This document shows positions 55,819 through 64,000 of a DNA stretch of 64,000 bases, in pieces. Origin of the DNA: Amphibalanus amphitrite (taxonomy: Eukaryota; Arthropoda; Thecostraca; Balanomorpha; Balanidae); the NCBI RefSeq assembly GCF_019059575.1, contig NW_024881530.1:1403501-1467500 (forward strand), written 5' to 3'. The notes under the pieces were generated by a model. It ran no database searches. It saw nothing but the letters and a program-made list of their open reading frames with translations, and was not told the DNA's origin. The translations under genes were made by a program, and so were the position numbers. Position 1 is the stretch's first letter. Every line of letters begins with the position of its first letter.

Positions 55819-57157
55819 CACAAACGATAAGGAAAACAAGCCTAAAAGTCGCAACAGTTCAAAGATAAGCGATTTGTTGCGCAAATACCTGATTCATGCA
55901 GCCACTCTGCAACTGAACAACACATGCAAAGCTCGGACGTGGATGGGATGGGCCCACCCTATAAAGCGTATAAGACATACCATTGCAGCTAGGTAGTTCA
56001 GTGCTGTCGGTTTGTTGACGAATGACTATCGAAGTGAATGTCGAGAATCGCATGAATCAAAGTCGGCAGCCGGACTGCGTCTGTCACTCTAATCATATAC
56101 CGCGAACCCAGAAACATTGCATTCAGCTTATAAGTGCATATAAGTCTTTATAAGTCTATGATATTATCCTATCGCCAGTAAGGCTTGATGCTATCTTGCT
56201 TGACAAGACGTAATGCATCGTCCCTGCGCCAGACAAGACATAAAATGCAGCCTTGACATTCAGGTCCGACCAGTTTCCCCATAAGGACGTCTGGGCCGCT
56301 CGGTTGCGCGGTGCATTGACGGCGGCTCGGCCGAGTGGGCCTGGCGCTGGGGCGCGGCCGACGTCCCGCTGCTCCACAGACGCTCCCCCGGGCGCCGGAC
56401 GGCGCGCCGCCGAGAAGGTTGCGTGTCGAACGCGCGCCAGACCGACAGCAAAAAGCGCGCGCCCCGCCCGGTATCGGCGCCCATCTGTGGGTTTTCGGCG
56501 CGCCGCAATCAGGCGGTGCCACGCGCGCGCGGCGTTCGCAGCGCGCCGCAGATGGGCGCGCCGGTCGTGGCGCCCAGTCAGCGGCCGAGCACTGCGCAGA
56601 TTCCTGCGCACTGATGAATCGCACTCTTTCGCCTTTTAATTTGATGAAGAGGCGCGGCGCCGTTATTTATGACGACTAATCACGGTGATAAATCCGCGCC
56701 GGCTCCCCTTTGGTGAGACGGCTTTATGCCGATTACGCGTCCGCATGTAATTTCGGCGCGCCGTTGGACCATCAGACGGTGTGTGTGTGCGGCCTAGCCG
56801 GCCCCGCACGTCTCGGGGCCCCTCAACAACGTGTAACGGCCGCCCACGGGTGCTGGGCCGCATGCTGCGCCCGCTCGCACGCTAACGACCTCCTGGCACT
56901 TCCGCGCAAGGCAGGGCGATCGGCATGGTGGGTGCAATCAGCTAGGTGCAACGGTCCGGCCTCCATGGCAGCTGAAGGGGCCCAATCAGCTACACGGACC
57001 ATTTGCTTTCGCCTGAGACGATGCTGGCATACCGTTCACAAAAGACCACCCGGTTCGATGATTCCCAGACGTTTCCTTCCAGACTTCCATGCTGTTGGTG
57101 TTTGAATACCCACCTCACATACCCCTAACTCTCCTTAGAGCCTCGTCCGTGACTTAC
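55819..57157 (-). other. TfAP-2 intron next to the upstream exon; no gene recognised
   Basis: Host intron sequence. The GC-rich block at about 56280-56600 gives several overlapping 100-150-codon frames on both strands, which is a composition effect. Confidence 0.55.
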
Positions 57158-57276
57158 CTTCGACCAACGAGGTGAGGAGTGTGACGTTTGCTGCTTTTCT
57201 CCTGCCGGCCGGCAGGTTGAGGCCAATCTTCTCTAGTTTTTCCCTCAGTATTCGGCCGCCGTTCTTTGACTTGGCT
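57158..57276 (-). CDS. TfAP-2: Transcription factor AP-2, basic-region exon
   Basis: The most upstream AP-2 exon seen: 39 full codons with a split codon at each end. It encodes [20 protein letters not shown], then [19 protein letters not shown], the basic DNA-binding core of AP-2, nearly identical to vertebrate AP-2 (which has S for I in GGRSL). Acceptor TTTACAG (57277 upward) and donor GTAAGT (57157 downward) are both strong. AP-2 factors are nuclear regulators of ectodermal, neural and appendage development. Exons for the N-terminal activation domain and the PPECLNASLLGG segment were not found to the right and should lie past 64000. The intron to the next exon is 25,564 bp, mostly transposons. 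Confidence 0.95.
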
Positions 57277-60200
57277 CTGTAAAGAAGACGGACGGCGCTC
57301 ATCAGACGGTGACGTCATGCGCGCGGCGCGTGCAAACCGAAAAGCGCTGACGAATGACACGTGTTCAACGGACGTCGGCCAGCCTCGCCGTGGGACGCCG
57401 CCGAGACACACGGAGAAACGGCGCGGCGACCGGCCTCGGTGACACGTTGGGTCACAGTGTGAAATGTATTAGTCGGACGCGACACTCGAGGTAAGTGCCA
57501 GAGTAAACAGGTCACGTGTCAAACGAGCTGGCGAGACACCGGCGGCGTCGCTTGAGATGGCAGGGACGGTGGTAAAGTGGCATTTGTGTATATGTAAGGA
57601 TGCGGCGGTAAAAATGACGGGATTGACGGCGGCGTATACTAAACCTCCTATCCAAAGCATCTCAAACACAAAACATTGTACGAAACAAAATCAAGGCCAG
57701 AATTCGGCATCAACCCCAGAGTCCTATCTTACAGCTCCCCGCCGTCAAAACCCATCCATTCACCCCACACAATCACACACATACGCAATCACATAGGTTC
57801 TCTCCATAATCCGTCAGTCGTCACCGACACTACTTCAACCCTCTCATCCTCCACTCATCCCTCTCCCTCTCTCCCCATCGCTCTCTCCGGCGCCCACTCG
57901 AGCGGCGGCGGCGGCAGCGCGGACAGAATACAACTCGGAACGTATCCATATCCGTCGCCGGGTTGTGACAGGCAAATGAGTGGGTACGGAACGGGATACA
58001 AACAGTCGGCCGACCGCGCTGCCATTCGCCGCCGTCCGGCCCGCACCGACGCTCCGGGTCAGAGACTCGAAGGTCAGTCGGGCTGGGCTGGATGATTGGT
58101 TGCGCCAGAAGCAGTGTTGGAAATGAGCCCCTTTTCTGGTCCCGGGCGGGTCCAAAAGATTTTATTCTCCTTACCAATTTTATACTCCGGCACCTCTGTG
58201 TCAAAATGTGACTAGCAAAAGAACAGCGACTGGCGCAAAGTCGCCCAGACATCAACGAACTAGCAAATTAAGGAACGTTAACCGATTCTGGAGTTTTTAT
58301 GCTTTGTTCAATTAATAACTCATTGATTTATCAAGTCATTGGGCCCGCGAGATTCATGCACAATCCGCAAATTTGGGATAAGGTGGATCCCTAAAAGTTA
58401 TCCTTTGTTGTGCTGTATGGTAACCAACTGACTGGTCTTCCCACAGGATCCTCCATAAATGAAGTCTCCCAGACCAGTCCTACGTGGAACCGGTCCCTGG
58501 CCTGCTCTTCCCGGCTGTTCCTGCTCCTTAACGGTCTACGCACTGCGCCCAACGGACTTTGTGGACTATTCGAAGACGCTTTGATCCTGTTCGTGAATCT
58601 CCTCATGTCAATCCATATTATCCATTGTAGCACATTCAAATGTACAATTTGTGTTCTAGCTGGTCAAATCGTGCACAGAACTAAGACATTCGTTACATTG
58701 AATGACTCACCGCACATCCAACTTGCGTGCCTCGTGGGTGCCTCGCCCAAAATTCTTATGATACGTACCTAAAATCGAACAAACTATGATTGTAAATGTC
58801 AAAACCAGCATTTTTTACACATGCCATGCATCACACGAATTGTGACGTGAATGCATCATCAATGCTTCATATTGTGTTGTGTATGCTCTTCGTGCCTAAT
58901 AAATGTGCACTTTTTATGCTATCGCCTATCACCAGCAGTGACAAATTTTGGTCTCAGTTATTTTCTGTAAGAGTGAACGAAGTAGACCGAAATGAAGTGA
59001 ACAGGGTGTGAACATAGCTGTGAATCGGTGTCCGCCTACTAGCATGCAGGTTACTGGCCGTCACGTCATCTTGACATGACACCCACCATAATGCATGGAA
59101 CGGGCAGCATTTCACACGTTTTCACACGTTTTCACAGAAACGTGCCAACGCGTTGGCACGTTTCTTATCACGAACAAGTCCGGAAACGAAATGCAAGATG
59201 CGCTTATGTTCGTTAAATCGTCTTTCTCGACATGTTTGCGAGAAGGGCGAGAAGAATAGGCCACAGGACAAAGGTCATTTTGGGTCAGGGTTATGAAAAT
59301 TTAAGTGAACATGTACAATTGATCAATACGATAGTGTGACAATTTTCAGCGAGGTCTGCCGCCCTCACGATGGTTATTAATGAAAAACTGAGGAGCTATT
59401 TTGACCCCGCCCCCTGCAAGTGCCGGATAGACGCTCTCACAAGCAGCAGAAATGTATGCTATACGAACGAGTCGAGACTGAATTTGCTCCCCCCCCCCCC
59501 CCACAAACACACACCAACCGCAACCGAACCGTCCTGATACCGTCAGTCTCCGAAACTCCGCTCCGGCTCACACGGTCCTTGCATACCTACGGGCAGCTGT
59601 GCTGAGCTGTGCCGCTGTGCTGCTTGGCTGGAATCCGTTCCGGCCCCTCCTCCCTTGCTCCTCCCCATTCAGCGGCTGCCGCCAGGCAAACTCTGCAGGT
59701 TTTCTCTCCAGAATTATGAGCTACTTCTAGTCAACAAGTCACGAGTAAGTATAAATTGTTTCATTGTCAGCAACAACAAAAAAGACAAAATAAGGCTGTG
59801 ATAAAGCCTAATATTACGGTCCCACAAAATGCATGCATCACAAAGCGGTAAAACTGTCAGCTCTAACCCTATGATTCTATTTCTATTCTATCAAACCGGT
59901 GACGGCATCTATGGGGAACTCTGTAACCTCGGTTTTTCTGTACGGTTTATTTCAAAAACCTTAAATTTTGCCGTTGTTCGGTGCCACGGAGGCGTCTAGA
60001 AAAGGGCTTTAGAAATTAAAGTAATAAATATAAAGGGCATCAATACCTTCCCCTGAACCTCCTTCATAGTTCTATTAAAAGAGCACAAGAAGATATTATC
60101 CCAATAGCGCACAAATTTGTTCCAAACACGGCTACATCATTATTAGGATTCTCCGCAAAATAGGTATTGGGGGACCAGAAAAATTTCTGATACCAAAACG

Positions 60201-60726
60201 GTTTCCTCCCACTTTTTTGCATTCTACAAGAAGATAAGTTCATGCTGCTTACTTTTATAGCTCAATAATGCAACTTTCATGGCTTGGTTCAAAATTATAT
60301 TGAATTTCCTGTTTCTCAACCGGAGAATAAAAATTGTTTATTTCGTGGTCACTTCTCTTATATTCTCCTTAAAACTATTGCACTTAGCACCCCCAGAACT
60401 TAGTTTTTGCCACAAATTTGCTTTATTTACCTTGGGTATCAGTTATAGGCTATTTCGTTGCATATAAATAAGATTTTACGATATTTTGGTCCGTCCATCG
60501 AAGCTGACATCGCCATGTTTCTTCTGCTGTGGCGTCAGCTGATCAATCATAGACTGAGCCAGATCGAACCATGTGGTCGCGGGACGCGGCAGTGCATCAA
60601 TTGGTGTTGTCTGCTATTGGTTGGTTGGGTTGTAGTTTATATCTGATTCATGGTTGCCCTTTTTTGCCCGGACTCATGGTAAACAGAACATTGATCAGTG
60701 CACATGACTGCATAATAATTAAATAT
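57277..60726 (-). other. TfAP-2 upstream intron; no exon recognised
   Basis: No further AP-2 exon was found by eye on the minus strand. Contains a GCG-rich tract near 57900 and poly-C near 59490. The 120-codon plus-strand frame at 58410-58772 resembles nothing I know. Confidence 0.5.
59136..59165. repeat. 30-bp perfect palindrome
   Basis: A perfect, spacerless inverted repeat of 15-bp arms (left arm AGAAACGTGCCAACG) centred on ACGCGT. Just before it is a triplicated TTCACACG-type word (59110-59136). Confidence 0.85.
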
Positions 60727-61201
60727 TTAAAGGGACCCTCCCACCTTAACATTAGTTTTGAGTTGAGATAGCCAAGTTTGCGGCCAGGCTCAGAAACCAC
60801 CATTTATCCTGGTCGCAACCCCCGCAGCTTTATGGTGTTCAAGAAATCTCTTCCCTTTACTTGCAGGGTGGGACCAGCGTGGTCCCTATCTCTTAACCAT
60901 TACGGGAATCTGATGACGTCATCAGGCTTTCGAATGTCCGTTTAATGTTTGACTAAAACGTTTTGTAGCACGCGGTGGTATATGCTGCTTTGCGCGCAAC
61001 AAATGCCGCACTTTCAAATAAAGTCGCTAGGAACCGCGGAGATCCCAAAAAGTAAACAAAAGTAAAAGTCTAATATCTTGAAAACCGGTGAATATTTTTC
61101 GATGAAATTTGGTAGATATTCGTTTTTGCTCTTTCTGAACCGAGCGACATCACTTTCATGCCAATTCATTAACTTTTATGAAGGTGGGAGGGTCCCTTTA
61201 A
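60727..61201. mobile_element. TTAA-flanked MITE, about 470 bp
   Basis: TTAA at 60727-60730 and 61198-61201 flank 17-bp perfect inverted ends, AGGGACCCTCCCACCTT at left. The interior is noncoding. TTAA duplication points to piggyBac-type mobilisation. Confidence 0.8.
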
Positions 61202-61368
61202 GCAAAGCACAAGATGAAAGCGGTTGGAGTGAGCTGCCCAACTTGTCAGAAGTTTGAGTTATAGTTTCGGTGAGAACCGGCGCGATCGTCAAAATTGAAA
61301 GGTAAGTTAAGTACAATAGTTGCATCCGGAGTAGGTACCTATGCATTGTCGGATCTGGGTTGGATGAT

Positions 61369-62541
61369 TAACCCGCGCCCCGTAGGGAGGAACGAAACGC
61401 CCCCCTCCCCGTCCTTTTCCGTAGATATCTCCTAAACGGCTGCAGATATCGCCACCAAACTTTCAGGACCCCTCCGGACATCTATTTTACACATTGTGAC
61501 CAAAAATTTTTCCAGAGGCTATGATGGGTTGGCCACAAATGGCGTCAGAATGATGTCATGTTCTGTCATTTTCCACAAAAAAGGTTTCGCGAGAAGATCT
61601 GTCAGGCCTACAGCTTTCAAAACACAGAAAAATGTTCCTGACATAAAAGGTGAAGAATTAACAGGGCTATAAAACTGCTATCTCCGATTTTTGAAATTTT
61701 TAAATTTTGACCCCCAAAATAAAAAGTAATTTTTGGATATAATAGCCAAAAAATCCCAAAAGTTTTTCGAATTTCGAAAAAACGAAATATATATAATAGA
61801 ACCTACCGTCTTCTATCCACATACCAAATTTCAGATCGTTGCCTCTTTGTGGCCAGGTTATATCGAGAAAACTGTTGAAAAATGATGACGTCAAATTTTC
61901 AAACTCAACTTTTAGCCATTCTAGACCACGTAGCGCAAAACAAAGACCACCAGTAGACTCCCCGTGACGAGCTGCTTCGGATCGATACCAATTTTATGCA
62001 AAAATATCAACTTTGAAATTTGACCTTATTTGACCTGACCTTGACCTGACCTTCACCAGAACATAACCTAAACTGACCCCAAAGGTTGTCTTACCCACAT
62101 AATCGCATTTGTCATGTAAAATGGACCATAAAACAAGTATCACACGACATTTTCATTTTTCATATTGTGACCCTCAGTGACCTGACCTCTGTGACCTGAC
62201 CTGGTATCAGTGACCTAAGATAGCAAAATATGTGTTTGACGAACAATTATCCACCGATGATTTACAATAACATACCAATTTACTCGATTTCACAACACAT
62301 TTCTTGAAATGCCCGTAAACGGTGAAATTGCGACCTTTGACCTGAACTGTGACGTCATCGGTTGGACCGAGGTCAATGAAATTGGGTCACAAGGTAGTTC
62401 CCCGTTGGGGCTATCGAACGCCGTTTGAATTTTGAAAATCAGGCGGTAAATTTTCGAGATCCTAGAGGAGGGGGGTCGAAATGGCCCCCCCCCCTTTACG
62501 GGTGGTAGGGTCTGTCGATAGCCCTACGGGGCGCGGGTTAA
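61369..62541. mobile_element. piggyBac-like non-autonomous element, 1.17 kb
   Basis: TTAA at both ends (61369-61372, 62538-62541) with 16-bp perfect inverted ends, CCCGCGCCCCGTAGGG; the CCC start is piggyBac-like. The interior is noncoding with many TGACCT/AGGTCA words (61995-62400) and a G-run/C-run pair near 62466-62494 close to the right end. Confidence 0.8.
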
Positions 62542-62726
62542 TTGATACTTAATGTCAGATGTGCACGCGCATCTAAACGTTGAATTTGGGTCATTGGGAA
62601 AACCACAGGTTCTCTGATTAGTGATTGCAAGGAATCCCATGTCACAATCTCAATTATTGGATGATCTCACTGGAATTCTCAAAAAAAAAAAAAAATCTAG
62701 GTAGGTACATCTTTAGCCCAAATATG

Positions 62727-63847
62727 TTAACCCGCGCGTTTTTGGTACACTTTATCATACATCAATTCGACACATGTTGTGAAAATTTCAGACCAAGGTC
62801 ATTCAAGGTCAGGTCACCAGGTCACTTGAAGTGACCTCACCTCATAAAAAGTTTCAATGTCTGTCATAGCTACACCGAGTGACCGATCGCTTTGAAACTT
62901 TCAGCGATTGCTAAGAGCAATAACATGTACAAAATGTATATCTCAGTATTTTGATATCGATGACCTAAGGTCAGGTCAATTTTGCGACCTCCCCATTATA
63001 AGTCAATGGGAGAAAATTGAAATGCGTCTCTTTTGGACGAAAGGCATTATAAACACTCCTAAACACCGAATTACAAGTGGTTTAGACACACTGAACATGA
63101 AAATAGTGTCCGTGACCCTTGTTTATGCCCTGAGGTCATCATAGGTCACGAATGGTATCTTACAGTTTTTCGCAAATAACTTTTGATAGAGGCATGCTAG
63201 AGCGATGAAAACGCCTTATATGTGTTCAGCTCGACGATACGGATCGACTGATATGCAACATGACCCTTTCCGGTCAGGTCATGACCTTGACCTGAGGTCA
63301 AATTTTCAAGTTGACCTTTCAAGGTCAAGTTATAGTTCATTCGATGCGTCTTGACGAGAGGAACACGATGCCGGTAAAAGTAAGCTCGTACAAGGCTTGG
63401 GTCAAAAGTTATTGCAGAAAAACTGTTTCCGAAAAAATCGTCTATTTTTGCAGTTTTTGCCCCCTGCAGGCAAAACCGTTGACGTTAGGTCAAATCTGAG
63501 AGAATTACTCAGAAAGGGCGTTAATAGGGCTATCGAATGCGCTTTTCCGCGGCGCTGTAGCTCTATTGGTTCCCGAGTTATGCGTTGGCTTCTTGGAACT
63601 TTTCGACATTTGACCTGGAAATCGGCGAAATTTTGCCTTCAATGACCTCTGGTGACCTGACCTCTGACCTGACCAAAAAATTGACCGAAGTGATTTCGTC
63701 ATTATTTTTGACGCTCTTTCGAACGCCGCCTTCCGCGTATCGCTACGTGGCCCAGGAGCCGAGTTACAAGGGGGGGGGTGTGTTCAAACACCCCCCCCCC
63801 CCCAGCAGGGCGTGGAAATCCAGGACCCCCAGCCGGGCGCGGGTTGA
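62727..63847. mobile_element. Probable diverged relative of the 61369 element
   Basis: Starts TTAACCCGCGCG and ends GCGCGGGTTGAA, a shorter imperfect version of the neighbouring element's ends. It also carries a G-run/C-run pair near its right end (63770-63803) and many AGGTCA/TGACCT words. The right TTAA is mutated. Length is similar (1.12 kb). Confidence 0.4.
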
Positions 63848-64000
63848 AAATGTGAAAATGGACCAAATGTTCCGTTTACTATCTGTGGGATTAGATGACA
63901 GTGGGAAACTGGGCCTCTGGATTTACAAATTGATGCATCAATAGTCTTATTATTTGTGAATGGAGATATCACCATTTGAGTACCTATGAGCAGGGCTGTG
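63848..64000. other. Right edge; nothing recognised
   Basis: No feature seen in the last 150 bases. Confidence 0.4.

Noticed and set aside
56155..56680. Protein genes of about 150 codons on both strands
   Set aside because: Three mutually overlapping frames in a GC-rich block; translations are Arg/Ala/Pro-rich with no family likeness.
58410..58772. Possible exon or retrogene on the plus strand
   Set aside because: Open for 120 codons but no recognisable motif or splice-supported neighbour.
57277..64000. Upstream AP-2 exon encoding the PPECLNASLLGG region
   Set aside because: Not found on the minus strand; probably beyond the window.

Overview
This is eukaryotic, arthropod-like nuclear DNA. 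The genes have GT-AG introns and AATAAA signals, and the first coding exon of kinesin-1 heavy chain and the AP-2 protein look arthropod-like. GC-rich exons with Arg/Ala/Leu-heavy codon use, AT-rich introns and many TIR elements suggest a crustacean, possibly a barnacle. That placement is inference.

Left part (1-26 kb), ordinary genes. Kinesin heavy chain (minus, only the first coding exon at 8326-8487); an unrecognised intronless 399-aa protein (minus, 9036-10235); NADH-cytochrome b5 reductase (minus, 12678-13604, CDS in one exon); NDUFB9, a complex I LYR subunit (plus, three exons, 15006-17262); ANAPC5, an APC/C subunit (plus, two coding exons, 20350-22857). Several MITE-like elements, a 72-bp minisatellite and a tRNA-like SINE head lie between or inside them.

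Right part (26-64 kb), the 3' half of a transcription factor AP-2 gene (TfAP-2, minus strand). Four exons are visible: 26502-26615, 27283-27454, 31452-31593 and 57158-57276. They splice in frame into the C-terminal dimerisation region. Upstream exons were not found and probably lie past the right edge. The 25.6-kb intron between the last two listed exons is about 78% retroelement and transposon.

That intron holds two notable elements. (1) An apparently intact 7.7-kb Ty3/gypsy retrotransposon (35421-43099) with identical 193-bp LTRs, gag with three zinc knuckles, a well-formed -1 frameshift signal, a full pol, and a third ORF encoding an SGNH/GDSL-type hydrolase where an env gene would sit. 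It is inserted inside a smaller TA-flanked TIR element (34548-43468). (2) An 11.1-kb element (44705-55814) with 4,393-bp LTRs that differ at only three noticed positions, a tRNA-Lys primer site, and a 2.3-kb internal region without recognisable gag or pol. This is the architecture of a LARD (large retrotransposon derivative), with a 136-bp tandem array and a repeated hairpin inside each LTR. Further right, TTAA-flanked MITEs and elements rich in AGGTCA half-sites fill the next intron.
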